Assembly (NCBI RefSeq): GCF_006443685.1
Contig: NZ_VFYP01000001.1
Span: forward strand, 2,790,001 to 2,854,000
DNA from: Rhizobium glycinendophyticum
GTDB taxonomy: Bacteria; Pseudomonadota; Alphaproteobacteria; Rhizobiales; Rhizobiaceae
Length of the DNA: 64,000 nucleotides
Reading direction: 5' to 3'
Shown here piece by piece: positions 17,001-26,287 of this stretch. Below the pieces are notes generated by a model that did not search any database, was not told the origin of the DNA, and worked only from the letters and a program-made list of their open reading frames with translations. Each line of letters begins with the position of its first letter. Position 1 is the stretch's first letter. The position numbers and the translations under genes are program-made.

Positions 17001-17388
17001 GACGTCGATCGCCATGTCGGCCGGCATGCTGCCCTCTGCCATGGGTGTCGGCGAAGGCGGCTCCTTCCGCGCACCGATGGCGATCGCCGTAATCGGCGGC
17101 ATCATCGTGTCGACGGCACTCAGTCTGGTCGTCGTTCCCGCCTTCTTCCTGATCCTTGACGACCTGTCCCGCCTGCTCTCCTGGCTCTTCGGCCGCTTTG
17201 TCGGCAAGAAGGAGGTTGAGGAGAAGGTTCTCTCCGCCGAGGATCTCTCGCATCTCGCCCGCCGCAACTTCGAGACCCTGCAATCGGTCGAGAAGCGTCT
17301 GGCATCGGTCGAGCGTGGCAAGACCGACCTCCGCAAGGGCGAAAGCAGCGGCAACGTCATCAACCTGCCTCCCCTCGCCGCTGAATAG
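14065..17388 (+). CDS. RND efflux inner-membrane transporter
   Basis: A 1107-residue proton-driven pump of the AcrB/HAE1 type. It starts with the usual SAWAIRNPIAPILAFFLLMVVGI helix. It carries two large periplasmic domains and twelve helices. The proton-relay helix motif ATGILVDDAIVEVENIARH has the paired aspartates. The second half has LPLAIGGVAVGLIVTNNALSMPVLIGILMLMGIVTKNAILLVDF. The protein is about 60 residues longer than AcrB-type pumps because of a soluble C-terminal tail with a short predicted coiled coil (ETLQSVEKRLASVERGK). It forms an operon with the adaptor upstream. Confidence 0.95.
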   Translation: MNFSAWAIRNPIAPILAFFLLMVVGIQSFNALPITRFPNIDVPLVAITVTQSGASPAELESQVTKEVEDAVASITGVDEINSTVTDGQSQTVVMFRMEVVTEQAVQDVKDAIDRIRGDLPASVDEPIVTKIDVEGQAIQSFAVSSPNMNLAELSWFVDDTVKRALQGQAGIGRVDRYGGSDREVRVELDPNRLDALGITAADVSSQLKGTNVDLGSGRGQVAGAEQAIRTLGDNRDVTSLSNTTIALSGGRFVKLSDLGTVKDAYEEPKSFARHDGKPVVSFAVFRAKGASEVTVAETVAESLAKVRAENPDVQIEMIDDSVYFTYGNYEAAMHTLIEGAILAVIVVLLFLRNWRATLISAVALPLSAIPTFWVMDIMGFSLNLVSFLALTLATGILVDDAIVEVENIARHIKMGKTPYRAAIEAADEIGLAVIATTFTIIAVFVPVSFMPGIPGQYFIQFGLTVAFSVFFSLLVARLITPMMAAYLMRAEDAMDDHHDNDSAFLKAYTRVVRFTTRRWYSRLGTLAAAIAFLIGSLALLAQVPGSFLPPEDAGRISLSVELPPNATLAETERKTDEIYAAIKDVPDVESIFILGGASPKGDLELRRASVTMNLVRIDHSLVKTLVNKGLGGLPLIGSYLPKVPEHGRLRPQWDIEEEVFEKLASIADIRVMKLNDRGERDISFNFLSKNEQELNDAVAILEAKLRAVPVLANVSSEGALPRPELQIRPRSDEAARLGITAQQISQTIRVATIGDVDALLPKISLDDRQIQIRVQASLDFRTDLAALRALKVRTASGATVPLSSVADIDYSEGVSSIKRNDRNRVVTIGAGLPQGVALDTATAAFRETVEKADIPASVRLAESGDAKVQAEMQQGFLNAMILGLLLVLTVLILLFKDVIQPFTILFSLPLAIGGVAVGLIVTNNALSMPVLIGILMLMGIVTKNAILLVDFAIEMRNQGMHRLEAMVEAGRKRARPIIMTSIAMSAGMLPSAMGVGEGGSFRAPMAIAVIGGIIVSTALSLVVVPAFFLILDDLSRLLSWLFGRFVGKKEVEEKVLSAEDLSHLARRNFETLQSVEKRLASVERGKTDLRKGESSGNVINLPPLAAE

Positions 17389-17467
17389 CGGCGGGGAAAT
17401 CGCCAGGATCGGCCAAATCTGGCCTCATATTCAAATACTTCGATATTCAGTTGCCTGATCGTCGGCA

Positions 17468-17511
17468 AATCGGCAATACACGCAGCCTAAGTTGCGTGTA
17501 TTGCGCCGATT
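17468..17511 (+). promoter_or_regulatory. strong stem-loop before the first beta-barrel gene
   Basis: A 10-bp perfect stem (CAATACACGC 17474-17483 with GCGTGTATTG 17494-17503) has a 10-base loop. AATCGG and CCGATT extend it past a two-base bulge. No T-run follows. It lies 22 bases before the ATG at 17533, so it could be a 5'-leader structure or the end of the RND transcript. Confidence 0.6.
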
Positions 17512-17532
17512 CAACCGTTTCAGGGTTCCCTA

Positions 17533-18207
17533 ATGAAGAGACTTCTTGCCACCGCAGCGCTGTTCCTGATTGCCCACAGTGCCTTTGCCGCCGATGCCAT
17601 CTCGTCCATCCCGGAAGCGCCGGTCGCAACGGAAACAGCATCCGGCGGTTATGACTGGACCGGCGGCTATGCCGGTGTCCAGACGGGCTATGGCTGGCTC
17701 GACGGATACTTCGACGCCTCGACGCTGGCCCCGGGTGCAAACCCTCTTGAGGGCGACATCGATGGTGCCTCGCTCGGCCTCTTCGCCGGATATAACAAGC
17801 AGTTCAACAACAACCTGGTACTCGGCCTTGACGCCAGTGTCGACTACAACTGGAATGAAACGACCATGTCATCGGTCTTCGGCGATATTGATGGCAAGAC
17901 GGAATGGCAGGGCGCGGTTCGCGGACGCGTCGGCTACGCGGTCGATCGCGCCCTGATTTATGTCGCGGCAGGCTACGCGGTAACCCGTGCTGAAGCCGAG
18001 AACGCGTTCCTGGGGACCACGGGCGCGACCTATCACGGCTATACCGTTGGCGCCGGCGTCGACTATGCCGTGACCGATCGGATCTTCGCGCGCGCCGATT
18101 ATCGCTACAACGACTTCGGCAGCACGGACATTGACGTCGGCGGAACCGCCATTGATTCGAACCTGTCGCAGCACACCGTCAAGCTGGGTCTCGGCGTCAA
18201 GTTCTGA
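17533..18207 (+). CDS. outer-membrane beta-barrel protein (Omp25/Omp31 type)
   Basis: A 224-residue protein with a signal peptide (MKRLLATAALFLIAHSAFA, then ADA). The mature protein begins YDWTGGYAGVQTGYGWLDG, the standard first strand of the alphaproteobacterial OMP_b-brl family. Later strands include GLDASVDYNWNE, RGRVGYAVDRALIYVAAGYA and RADYRYNDFGS, and the protein ends in a C-terminal phenylalanine (LGLGVKF), as outer-membrane proteins do. It is a paralogue of the next gene. A small porin or structural role is likely; no channel specificity can be read from sequence. Confidence 0.92.
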   Translation: MKRLLATAALFLIAHSAFAADAISSIPEAPVATETASGGYDWTGGYAGVQTGYGWLDGYFDASTLAPGANPLEGDIDGASLGLFAGYNKQFNNNLVLGLDASVDYNWNETTMSSVFGDIDGKTEWQGAVRGRVGYAVDRALIYVAAGYAVTRAEAENAFLGTTGATYHGYTVGAGVDYAVTDRIFARADYRYNDFGSTDIDVGGTAIDSNLSQHTVKLGLGVKF

Positions 18208-18234
18208 GATCGCGATCCACGACGACGTTCTTCC

Positions 18235-18264
18235 ATGGGCGCTTCGGAAACGGAGCGCCCATTT
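18235..18264 (+). terminator. stem-loop after the first beta-barrel gene
   Basis: A 9-bp perfect stem (ATGGGCGCT 18235-18243 with AGCGCCCAT 18254-18262) has a 10-base loop. Only two or three T follow, so it is a weak intrinsic terminator candidate, placed 28 bases after the stop codon. Confidence 0.55.
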
Positions 18265-18334
18265 CGCATCTGGAATGCCTAGGCCTCGCCCCTCGGAGGG
18301 CTGCCTGCGTCCACGCCCTCCAGTCACACGCAAG

Positions 18335-18354
18335 ATATTGGTTGCAACCTATAT
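18335..18354. promoter_or_regulatory. near-perfect 20-bp palindrome in the second barrel-gene promoter
   Basis: ATATTGGTTGCAACCTATAT is a palindrome with one mismatched pair around the perfect core GGTTGCAACC (18340-18349). It overlaps a possible -10 box, TATATT at 18350-18355, and lies about 35 bases before the GTG start at 18389. Confidence 0.55.
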
Positions 18355-18388
18355 TTGCTTTTCATCCTATTTTACTTTGGGGATTCGC

Positions 18389-19027
18389 GTGAGGTCCTTC
18401 ATCACTTTGTCTTTGAGCCTGCTTGCCGGCCCTACCCTTGCCAATGACACCAGTCCCGCAACGCCACCAGCGGCTCACGCCTACGACTGGAGCGGAGCCT
18501 ATGCCGGGGTGACCGGTGGCTACAGCTGGATGGACGGCATCTTCGAGGTGTCGGGCTATGCGCCCAAGAACGATAGCTTGAACGGGCCGCTCTTCGGCGC
18601 TTTCGCAGGCGTCAACACCCAACTCGACAACGGACTCGTCCTCGGGCTGGAAGGTGATCTCGAATACAACACGAAGGATGCCACCGTGACCTCCGACTTC
18701 GGAGCCTTTACGGGCGGCGCCGATTGGCAGGGTTCGGCGCGGCTGCGCCTCGGCTACACCTTCGACCGTATACTGCTCTACACAACGGCCGGCTGGGCAG
18801 GCACACATCTGTCCTCCGATTTTCAGGGCATTGCAGAGGCAACGGGCGGCTTTCACGGCTACGCCATCGGTGCCGGCGCCGATATCGCCGTCACCGACCG
18901 GATCTTCGGCCGCGTCGATTACCGTTACACCGATTTCGCCAGCGGCGATCTCGATTTCGGCCTTGCCACGGTCGATACGGAACTCACGCAGCGCACCCTC
19001 CGGTTTGGTCTCGGGCTCAAATTCTAA
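18389..19027 (+). CDS. second outer-membrane beta-barrel protein
   Basis: A 212-residue paralogue of the preceding gene with the same strand order: YDWSGAYAGVTGGYSWMDGIFEVSGYAP, then LGLEGDLEYNTKDATV, RLRLGYTFDRILLYTTAGWA and GRVDYRYTDFASGD, ending LRFGLGLKF. I chose the GTG at 18389 because it gives a clean signal peptide (RSFITLSLSLLAGPTLA, then ND) and a GGGG stretch lies just upstream. No in-frame ATG gives a better start. The tandem pair suggests a local duplication. The separate palindrome in front suggests its own control. Confidence 0.88.
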   Translation: MRSFITLSLSLLAGPTLANDTSPATPPAAHAYDWSGAYAGVTGGYSWMDGIFEVSGYAPKNDSLNGPLFGAFAGVNTQLDNGLVLGLEGDLEYNTKDATVTSDFGAFTGGADWQGSARLRLGYTFDRILLYTTAGWAGTHLSSDFQGIAEATGGFHGYAIGAGADIAVTDRIFGRVDYRYTDFASGDLDFGLATVDTELTQRTLRFGLGLKF

Positions 19028-19318
19028 GGACCACGGAGGGAACTGCGCCCTTGTCGGGAGCGCTTGCACCGTACCTCCAAACTGGCCATGGACTTCGGTG
19101 TTTTCGGCGATCGTCATATGCCGATCCTCGTTTGATCGAAATCAATCCATCCTTGCCACTTGCACGCTAGGGTGAATCGACTGGAAAGGGCAAACACCCG
19201 GACCTGCAGGAGACGCGCCGGTACGACGATGGGGGACCATGGCATGGCCCCAATCGCGCGACGCACGGCGGGACGATGGCAGCGGCGCATGCCCGGATAT
19301 CGAGATGGATGGGGAGCC

Positions 19319-20011
19319 GTGAACACTGTGAACAAGATCTTGAGACTGAACACGCGAGACAAGAACACGCTTCTGCGGACATCCTTCCTGTCGCAACTCG
19401 GCCCGACCGCGATGGCGGCCATGCTGGAAATCGCGACAGTCGCGAATTACGAATCCCGTGACGTGCTGTTTCGCGAGGGCGATCCCGCAGAGTATTTCTA
19501 CTGCGTGCTCGGCGGCTATGTCCGGCTCTACCGGCTTAACAAGGATGGCCGCGAAGCCGATATCCGCGTTTGCGGCCCGGGCGACACTTTCGCCGAATGC
19601 CTGCTCACCATGGGCGACAACTATCTCTACAATGCCCAGGCCGCCGAGACCGTGACGCTCGCGCGTTTCGACCTGCAGAAGGTGCGCGCCCTGGCGGAGC
19701 AGGAGAAGGATGTCGCAAAGACAATCATGCGCTGCCTTTCCGCCCATCTTCTGGCGACAATGGACTGCATCGCCAACGACCGCCTTCAGACCGCGCCGCA
19801 GCGTGTCGCACATTATCTGCTGACGGCCTGCAACACCGAAGGTGGCCCGGCCTCTATCCGCCTGCCGTTCCAGAAGAGCCTGCTTGCCGGGAAGCTGGGC
19901 CTGGCACCGGAAGCGCTGTCTCGCGCCTTCTCGAGCCTCCGCCGCGCCGGCGTCACCGTGCGGGGCCGCACGATCCAGATCTCCGACGTCTCTGCCCTTA
20001 AGCAGATCTGA
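19319..20011 (+). CDS. Crp/Fnr family transcription regulator
   Basis: A 230-residue regulator with an N-terminal cyclic-nucleotide-type barrel (RDVLFREGDPAEYFYCVLGGYVRLYRLNKDGREADIRVCGPGDTFAE) and a C-terminal winged helix (LPFQKSLLAGKLGLAPEALSRAFSSLRRAGV). It lacks the N-terminal cysteine cluster of oxygen-sensing Fnr. It most resembles the NnrR/DNR branch, but no haem or NO-sensing residue can be assigned with confidence. I chose the GTG at 19319, which has GGGGAG just upstream; another GTG lies three codons on. It is convergent with ureG. A TTG-N8-CAA dyad lies before the RND operon. Confidence 0.85.
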   Translation: MNTVNKILRLNTRDKNTLLRTSFLSQLGPTAMAAMLEIATVANYESRDVLFREGDPAEYFYCVLGGYVRLYRLNKDGREADIRVCGPGDTFAECLLTMGDNYLYNAQAAETVTLARFDLQKVRALAEQEKDVAKTIMRCLSAHLLATMDCIANDRLQTAPQRVAHYLLTACNTEGGPASIRLPFQKSLLAGKLGLAPEALSRAFSSLRRAGVTVRGRTIQISDVSALKQI

Positions 20012-20037
20012 CTTTCGAAGAGAGCATGCGGCGCGGC

Positions 20038-20658
20038 TTAAAGCCCGCCGCTCTCCCGCAGGAAGCTGACGATCCGCTCGACACCAGCGCCCCGCTTCAG
20101 ATCGGTGAAGACAAAGGGGCCGCCCGCCCGCATTCGCCCGGCATCCCGCTCCATCACCTCGAGATCGACACCGACATGGGGTGCCAGATCCGTTTTGTTG
20201 ATGACGAGCAGATCCGAACGCGTGATACCCGGCCCGCCCTTGCGCGGGATTTCCTCGCCCTGGCAGACGGAGATCACATAGAGCGTGATATCGGCAAGGT
20301 CGGGCGAAAAGGTCGCCGCCAGATTGTCGCCGCCAGATTCGATGAAGACCACATCGAGATCCGGGATGCGGGCATTGAGATCCGCGATGGCCTTGAGATT
20401 GATCGACGCATCCTCACGGATCGCCGTATGCGGGCAGCCGCCCGTTTCGACACCGACGACGCGATCGGAGCTCAGCGCCTGCATGCGGATCAGCGCGTCC
20501 GCATCCTCCCGCGTGTAGATATCATTGGTGACGACCGCGACGGAATAGTGGTCGCGCATCGCCTTGCAGAGCTTCTCCGTCAGCGCCGTCTTGCCGGAAC
20601 CGACCGGCCCGCCGATGCCGACGCGTAAAGGACCGTTTTTCGACTTGATCATGTTCAT
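20038..20658 (-). CDS. ureG: urease accessory GTPase UreG
   Basis: A 206-residue SIMIBI-class GTPase that delivers nickel during urease maturation. Visible motifs are the P-loop [13 protein letters not shown] (about 14-26), the metal-binding [16 protein letters not shown] with the invariant Cys-Pro-His, [15 protein letters not shown] and the base-recognition NKTD. Its length is normal. It is the last gene of the urease cluster, 17 bases after ureF. Confidence 0.97.
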   Translation of the reverse strand: MNMIKSKNGPLRVGIGGPVGSGKTALTEKLCKAMRDHYSVAVVTNDIYTREDADALIRMQALSSDRVVGVETGGCPHTAIREDASINLKAIADLNARIPDLDVVFIESGGDNLAATFSPDLADITLYVISVCQGEEIPRKGGPGITRSDLLVINKTDLAPHVGVDLEVMERDAGRMRAGGPFVFTDLKRGAGVERIVSFLRESGGL

Positions 20659-20675
20659 GCCTGCGTTCCTGGGAG

Positions 20676-21365
20676 CTAGGATTGGAAGAGCCTGGAATAT
20701 TGCGTCTCGTGACGCATGCTGAGGGTTTCCGCCCCAATCGCCGCCGAGCCGAGATCATCGAGCCCGGCTTGCTCCAAAGCCGGCACGGCGGCAAGAATGC
20801 GCGCCTCGAACTCGGCGATCAGGGCAACGCCGTGGCTCTGCCCGATCACGCCAAGACGGATGGCAGCAGACACCAGCCCCGACACCTGCGCGTGCAGGAA
20901 CGCCGCCAGCGCATCGCCCGCTGTCACGCCATGGGCCGCCGCGATGGCACCAACGGCAATGCTATAGGCAACGGGTCCTGGCAGTCTTCCCAACACCGGA
21001 TGCGGCCACCCGGCGGCCGCTGTGACGAAGGCTTCCCCCTGGCGGGTGATTTCCGCATGGCGCTCTGCCGAACCGGCCAGCGCCGCTGCGAGTTCGACGA
21101 GTTCGCCGAGATCGCCACCCTCGTTCTGCCGTAGGTGTGCCTCCCTCAAAAGGATCGCATCGTTGCGCAGGCCTCCCTGCTCAAGCAGCAGAGCCAGCCA
21201 GCCACTCAGGCTTGCGGCATCACGCACATGCCGCTCGGCGACCGCACTTTCCAGCCCGCCCGAATAGGCAAAGCCGCCGACGGGAAAGGCCGGCGACAAC
21301 CAGGCCATCAACCTGAGCAGCGCACGCTGGTCGCCAGAACGCGAAGAAGAGGCAGTCTCAGCCAT
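20676..21365 (-). CDS. ureF: urease accessory protein UreF
   Basis: A 229-residue all-helical urease chaperone that acts with UreD and UreG. Signatures are [24 protein letters not shown] near the N-terminus and the C-terminal [15 protein letters not shown] chose the ATG at 21365, which overlaps the ureE stop by eight bases; a longer frame would run well into ureE. Translational coupling to ureE is likely. Confidence 0.95.
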   Translation of the reverse strand: MAETASSSRSGDQRALLRLMAWLSPAFPVGGFAYSGGLESAVAERHVRDAASLSGWLALLLEQGGLRNDAILLREAHLRQNEGGDLGELVELAAALAGSAERHAEITRQGEAFVTAAAGWPHPVLGRLPGPVAYSIAVGAIAAAHGVTAGDALAAFLHAQVSGLVSAAIRLGVIGQSHGVALIAEFEARILAAVPALEQAGLDDLGSAAIGAETLSMRHETQYSRLFQS

Positions 21366-21825
21366 GGCCCGCCGCGCCATGTCCGTGATTGCCATGGGCG
21401 TGATAGGCGCCGCGCACGGGCTGGAAGGGTTCAACCACCTCGGTCACCTCGGCCCCGAGCCCGATCAGCATGTCCCGGATCACATGGTCGCGCAAAATGA
21501 GGATGCGGTCAGTCTCGATCTGGGCGGCGAGATGGCGATTACCAAGATGCCAAGCAAGTTCGATGAGGTGAAGGCCGTCGCGGGCCGTAACCGCAAACAG
21601 CCGCTCCTCGGCTGCCTGGATCTCAACGGTTGTCCCGTCATCAAGAACCAGCCGGTCGCCGTGACCAAAGAGCACGGCCTCTTTGAGGTCAAGCATGACC
21701 ATGTCGCCATTGTCGAGATGCAGGAGCTTGCGGCGCAGATGCCGTGCATCATGCGAAAGGATGACGATCCCCTCAGGCGCCTCTGCCACGCTTCCGGCGG
21801 TCTTGAAACTTGTCGCGCGCTGCAT
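21358..21825 (-). CDS. ureE: urease nickel metallochaperone UreE
   Basis: A 155-residue nickel-binding chaperone. The N-terminal peptide-binding part (residues 1-75) and the metal-binding part ([14 protein letters not shown], about 90-103) are both present. The tail is histidine-rich ([15 protein letters not shown]), as in many UreE proteins that store nickel. The ATG at 21825 has CGGAGA upstream. The 3' end overlaps ureF by eight bases. Confidence 0.96.
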   Translation of the reverse strand: MQRATSFKTAGSVAEAPEGIVILSHDARHLRRKLLHLDNGDMVMLDLKEAVLFGHGDRLVLDDGTTVEIQAAEERLFAVTARDGLHLIELAWHLGNRHLAAQIETDRILILRDHVIRDMLIGLGAEVTEVVEPFQPVRGAYHAHGNHGHGAAGHG

Positions 21826-21889
21826 ACGGTCTCCGATTGGCTGTTTTTTGAACCATGCACAAACGGAAGGCAGCGAGCAAGAATGAACT

Positions 21890-22771
21890 TTATCCCTCGG
21901 CACGCAGTCCATCGAAAACCAGAGCAGAACTGGCTCGATCGTCTCCAGAGGTTTCCTCCGCAGAGACCAGCGCCGCTTCGTGCAGCACCCGATCTCGACC
22001 ATCAGTCTTAGCGAGATACAAGGCCTTGTCAGCCCGCGCATAGACTCCTTCCGGTCGCCGCTCGGCCGAGAATTCCGCGACACCCGCAGAGATGGTGGCC
22101 GTAATCTCGATACCGTCGCAGAAGAAGCGGCTGCCGGCCACCAGGCTACGGGCCCGCTCGACCAATGCCAGCCGTTGCGCAATTCCGTTGCCTCTGAGGA
22201 TCACGCCGAACTCCTCGCCTCCAAGCCGTGCCACCAGATTGCGCTCCCCGAACACCTGCCGCAGAACCGTCGATATCTCCTGAATGACCAGGTCCCCAAT
22301 ATGATGTCCGAAATGGTCGTTGATCAGCTTGAAGTGGTCGATGTCGATGATCGCCAGAGACGCATCGCCATCCACCCGGGAAAATGCATCGTTGAACGCC
22401 CGCCGATTGGCGAGCCCGGACAGTGTATCGGTACGGCTGAGCCGCTCGAACTCGGCGCGTGACTGCGTCAGATCACGAATGACGAGCCCAGCGACGTAAG
22501 CGAGTGCGCCCGAAAACGCGCCGCCGAAGAGCCATGAGAAAGCGACGGTCATCTTGACCACCTGATCCACCGGCATGGTCAGAAAACCCAGTCCGTAGAG
22601 GACAGGAATGGTCGCGAGACTGGAGAGACTGGCAAGGATGACCGCGCGGCAACTGACCGAAAGCGCGAAGGTCACGATCGCCTTCTGGTTGTCAAAAGTC
22701 CCGAGATCTATCTGGCGCCATAGCCATTTCCTGATGATATTCACCAGACGCTCCTTCATGAACATGACCAT
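21890..22771 (-). CDS. membrane-bound diguanylate cyclase (GGDEF)
   Basis: A 293-residue protein with two hydrophobic segments (about 34-62 and 70-98) followed by a complete GGDEF domain (about 112-270). The active-site motif is [11 protein letters not shown], and [18 protein letters not shown] precedes it, so cyclase activity is expected. The RxxD inhibitory site that should come just before the motif is absent (the sequence there is GERNLVARL), so product inhibition through that site is unlikely. It lies between ureC and ureE on the same strand, an unusual place for a signalling gene. Confidence 0.9.
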   Translation of the reverse strand: MVMFMKERLVNIIRKWLWRQIDLGTFDNQKAIVTFALSVSCRAVILASLSSLATIPVLYGLGFLTMPVDQVVKMTVAFSWLFGGAFSGALAYVAGLVIRDLTQSRAEFERLSRTDTLSGLANRRAFNDAFSRVDGDASLAIIDIDHFKLINDHFGHHIGDLVIQEISTVLRQVFGERNLVARLGGEEFGVILRGNGIAQRLALVERARSLVAGSRFFCDGIEITATISAGVAEFSAERRPEGVYARADKALYLAKTDGRDRVLHEAALVSAEETSGDDRASSALVFDGLRAEG

Positions 22772-23009
22772 GGATTAGGGAGCAACCCTTCCCCAACCTC
22801 TAATGGAATCACTAAAATTCGACGGATCCTGAAAATGGAACGACAACATCCTAAAATGGTTGAAAGTACAACCAGGGAATGCGCGAAATGCGCACAACAC
22901 CCCGTGCCGATTCACAGTTTGCGGGCCGCGAACGATAATGTTTAGGAGTGTGATTCGCCGGGAGCTACGCTCGCGGTGCCAGCGGATGTTTTCTGCACCT
23001 TGATGTGTC

Positions 23010-23702
23010 TCACGAATGCGACGGGGCAGACGAACTGATTCGCCGCAGCGACCAGCCGAGCAATTGCGGCAGGGGCGTCCACCAGCCGGTGGTGAGGCCA
23101 GCCTCGCGTAGCATTGCCGCCGTCCAGGTGTTGCAGCCCGCGAGCGCGTTGAACCGACCACGCGCCTCGAAGAATGCGTCTTCCGCGCCATAGGCAGAGC
23201 CTTCGACCATGAGTGGCAACCCATGCTCACGCTGGAAGCTGTCACGGATCGCAGCGATCATCCGCCGCCGCCCCTCTGCCGAGACGGTCAGAACCCGAAC
23301 CGCTGGATGGTCCCGGTCGATGGGTCCTGCGGCTTCGACATGCATCACCGACCGGTCGAGGGTCAGCGCCCTGAAAACCGGAAGAGGTTTGAGATCGCCC
23401 CAGGTCGGCGTCTCGATATAGAAGGACCGCCCGCCCCAGCCGAACACCAGATAGTCGACACCGGGCATCCCGATCGGCAGGCCGGAGGGAATGAGATCGG
23501 CAAAGGCGGCCCGCACCTCGTCATCGAGCGGAAGCGCGATATCGGTATGGATCGGGTTGGAGAGCAGCAGGATTTCGCGGGTCTCTGCGGATGCGGCAAG
23601 CGATGGCGCCACGAGCGGTCGTGGGACGAAGGTCCCCAGGCCAAGCCCGAAAAGGACGAGCAGGAAACCCGCAGAGAGCGCGCGCAAAACCCTTCGCATC
23701 AA
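23010..23702 (-). CDS. TIGR02117 (DUF2459) protein, urease-region type
   Basis: A 230-residue protein of the TIGR02117/DUF2459 family, conserved but of unknown function and known for occurring near urease genes. It has an N-terminal signal-anchor (about 4-27) and the conserved ILLLSNPIHTDIALPL, VDYLVFGWGGRSFYIETPTW and a late GCNTWTAAMLREAGL with a cysteine. The pattern of a conserved histidine and cysteine recalls NlpC/P60-like peptidases, but I would not call it an enzyme. It lies between ureC and the GGDEF gene on the same strand. Confidence 0.85.
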   Translation of the reverse strand: MMRRVLRALSAGFLLVLFGLGLGTFVPRPLVAPSLAASAETREILLLSNPIHTDIALPLDDEVRAAFADLIPSGLPIGMPGVDYLVFGWGGRSFYIETPTWGDLKPLPVFRALTLDRSVMHVEAAGPIDRDHPAVRVLTVSAEGRRRMIAAIRDSFQREHGLPLMVEGSAYGAEDAFFEARGRFNALAGCNTWTAAMLREAGLTTGWWTPLPQLLGWSLRRISSSAPSHS

Positions 23703-23907
23703 CGCAACTCCGGCTTCGTGGCATGCGACAGCATTCTGTGCCCGTGGTCCATCAATGTATCACGCAGGTCACGAACATCCGTTCAGATGGCCGGCAAATG
23801 CTGCAGCACAAGATTGTTCAGGTCTTCAGCCATGGTGGCCATCCGTTGGTCCATGGCGGCAATATTCACCAAACCGTAAAACCGGCAATCCAACCGCCTG
23901 TGCCCGA

Positions 23908-25620
23908 TCAGAACAGGAAATACCGCTGCGCCATCGGCAGCTTTGTCGCCGGTTTGCAGGTGAGCAATTCACCGTCGGCGCGCACTTCATAGGTCTCCGG
24001 ATCAACCTCGATATGCGGCGTCAGATCGTTGTGGATCATCGACTTCTTCGAGATGCCGCCGCGCGTGTTCTTGACCGCGACCATCTGTTTGGCGGTGCCG
24101 AGCCGGTTGGCAAGGCCGCCGTCGAGCGCCGCCTGGCTGACGAAGGTGACGGACGTATTGGTACGCGCCTTGCCGAAGGAACCGAACATCGGCCGGTAAT
24201 GCACCGGCTGCGGCGTCGGGATCGAGGCATTCGGGTCGCCCATCGGGGCCGCCGCGATCATGCCGCCGAGCAGAACCATATCCGGCTTCACGCCAAAGAA
24301 GGCCGGGTTCCAGATGACGAGGTCGGCGCGCTTGCCGATTTCGACCGAGCCGATCTCGTGGGACAGGCCATGCGCGATTGCCGGGTTGATCGTGTATTTG
24401 GCGATGTAGCGCTTGACGCGGACATTGTCGTTGTCGCCCGTCTCGCTCGGCAGGCGCCCACGCTGGCGCTTCATCTTGTCGGCCGTCTGCCAGGTCCGGA
24501 TCGCGACTTCCCCGACGCGGCCCATGGCCTGGCTGTCCGACGAGATGATCGAGAAAGCACCGATATCGTGGAGGATGTCTTCCGCCGCGATCGTTTCCTT
24601 GCGGATACGGCTTTCGGCAAAGGCGATGTCTTCGGGGATCGACGAGGACAGGTGATGGCAGACCATCAGCATGTCCAGATGCTCGGCAATGGTGTTGACC
24701 GTGTAGGGCCGCGTCGGATTGGTCGACGACGGGATGACGTTCAGCTGGCCGCAGATCTTGATGATGTCGGGTGCATGGCCACCGCCCGCCCCTTCCGTGT
24801 GGAAGGCATGGATGGTGCGGCCCTTGATCGCGCCGACGGTATCCTCGACGAAGCCCGACTCGTTCAGGGTGTCGGTGTGGATCATCACCTGCACGTCGTA
24901 CTGATCGGCAACCGACAGGCAGCAGTCGATGGCACCCGGCGTCGTGCCCCAGTCTTCATGAAGCTTGAGCGAAGTGGCGCCCGCCAGCACCATTTCCTCG
25001 AGCGCGCCCGGAAGCGAGGCATTGCCCTTGCCGGCAAAGGCGAGGTTCATCGGGAAGGCATCGGCCGCCTCGATCATCCGCGCTAAGTGCCAGGGTCCGG
25101 GCGTGCAGGTGGTGGCGAGCGTGCCATGGGCGGGACCGGTGCCGCCGCCGAGCATGCAGGTGAGGCCCGACATCAACGCTTCCTCGATCTGCTGCGGGCA
25201 GATGAAGTGGATATGCGCGTCCATGCCGCCGGCGGTGATGATCTTGCCCTCTCCGGCGATCGCTTCCGTGCCCGGTCCGACGATGATGTCGACGCCGGGC
25301 TGGGTGTCCGGATTGCCGGCCTTGCCGATCGCGACGATCCGGCCGTCCTTCAGGCCGATATCCGCCTTCACGATGCCCCAGTGGTCGAGAATCAGCGCAT
25401 TGGTGATGACCGTATCCACGGCGCCGTCGGCGCGCGTCACCTGGCTCTGGCCCATGCCGTCACGGATGACCTTGCCGCCGCCGAACTTCACCTCTTCGCC
25501 ATAGGTGGTGAAATCCTTTTCTACCTCGATGAACAGTTCCGTATCGGCAAGACGCACCTTGTCGCCCTTGGTCGGACCGAACATCGAGGCATAGGCGGCG
25601 CGGGACATCTTGAAGGACAT
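23908..25620 (-). CDS. ureC: urease alpha (catalytic) subunit
   Basis: A 570-residue nickel amidohydrolase that splits urea into ammonia and carbamate. Metal ligands are clear: GGMDAHIHF (histidines 136 and 138 in this numbering), the carbamylated lysine 219 in [12 protein letters not shown], and further on [12 protein letters not shown] and [15 protein letters not shown]. The flap cysteine and histidine occur in [14 protein letters not shown] chose the ATG at 25620; a longer frame adds 11 residues lacking conservation. The upstream accessory ORF ends four bases away. Confidence 0.98.
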   Translation of the reverse strand: MSFKMSRAAYASMFGPTKGDKVRLADTELFIEVEKDFTTYGEEVKFGGGKVIRDGMGQSQVTRADGAVDTVITNALILDHWGIVKADIGLKDGRIVAIGKAGNPDTQPGVDIIVGPGTEAIAGEGKIITAGGMDAHIHFICPQQIEEALMSGLTCMLGGGTGPAHGTLATTCTPGPWHLARMIEAADAFPMNLAFAGKGNASLPGALEEMVLAGATSLKLHEDWGTTPGAIDCCLSVADQYDVQVMIHTDTLNESGFVEDTVGAIKGRTIHAFHTEGAGGGHAPDIIKICGQLNVIPSSTNPTRPYTVNTIAEHLDMLMVCHHLSSSIPEDIAFAESRIRKETIAAEDILHDIGAFSIISSDSQAMGRVGEVAIRTWQTADKMKRQRGRLPSETGDNDNVRVKRYIAKYTINPAIAHGLSHEIGSVEIGKRADLVIWNPAFFGVKPDMVLLGGMIAAAPMGDPNASIPTPQPVHYRPMFGSFGKARTNTSVTFVSQAALDGGLANRLGTAKQMVAVKNTRGGISKKSMIHNDLTPHIEVDPETYEVRADGELLTCKPATKLPMAQRYFLF

Positions 25621-25624
25621 GGCG

Positions 25625-26275
25625 TCAGGTTCCTTGGCAGAGGGAGGAAGCAAAGAGGGGTTGCAGGCGCATCAGGCGGCCGCTTGCGATGTAACGATCG
25701 ACCAGGCGACGTTCGGCCTCGAAGGGATGGCCGTCCCAGCCCGTATGGCCGAAACCGGCGAGGATGATCGTATCCTCGGCATGGGCGGGATCGGAGAGCA
25801 GCGCCTCGATCACCACCAGGCCACTGGACGGCACGACGTAAGGCTCGGCGTCGAGCGCAAGCAGGGTCTCGTCAAGCGCCTCGTGCACGTCGCGATGGAT
25901 GATCCTGTGACGCTTGCCCTTCGCGGCAGCAAAGCTTGCAAAGCCGTCGGTATAGTCGTCACAGAAATCGTCGAGTTCGGGATGGCTGATGGCAAGCGCC
26001 GGCTTGAGATCGCCAAACTTCTCGGGATCGCGCACCGACCAGATCTCCGCCGTGCGGCGCACGGCCTCGCTGTCGCGCCATTCCGGATCGGCGAGCATGG
26101 CCGCACCCGGACGCCCCGTATTGCAGACGGCGACGATATCGGTCCTGCGGCCCGCAACACCGAAATTGCGGCTGCCGTTGAACCGGATGACGAGATCCGC
26201 TGCATCGATGAGCGACGCCACTCCGTCGTCCACCGGTCCGTTCCCGACAATCATGACCTGCCGTGCCTGGGCCAT
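25625..26275 (-). CDS. urease operon accessory protein (GT29-like fold)
   Basis: A 216-residue protein found between ureB and ureC in rhizobial urease operons and usually named only urease operon accessory protein. It opens with [29 protein letters not shown], which resembles the nucleotide-sugar site of glycosyltransferase family 29. Further on are [14 protein letters not shown] and [19 protein letters not shown]. Whether it acts on a sugar, or has any role in urease, is unknown. Tight spacing to ureC and to the LprI-like gene puts it in the operon. Confidence 0.82.
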   Translation of the reverse strand: MAQARQVMIVGNGPVDDGVASLIDAADLVIRFNGSRNFGVAGRRTDIVAVCNTGRPGAAMLADPEWRDSEAVRRTAEIWSVRDPEKFGDLKPALAISHPELDDFCDDYTDGFASFAAAKGKRHRIIHRDVHEALDETLLALDAEPYVVPSSGLVVIEALLSDPAHAEDTIILAGFGHTGWDGHPFEAERRLVDRYIASGRLMRLQPLFASSLCQGT

Positions 26276-26287
26276 TGCGTCACACCC

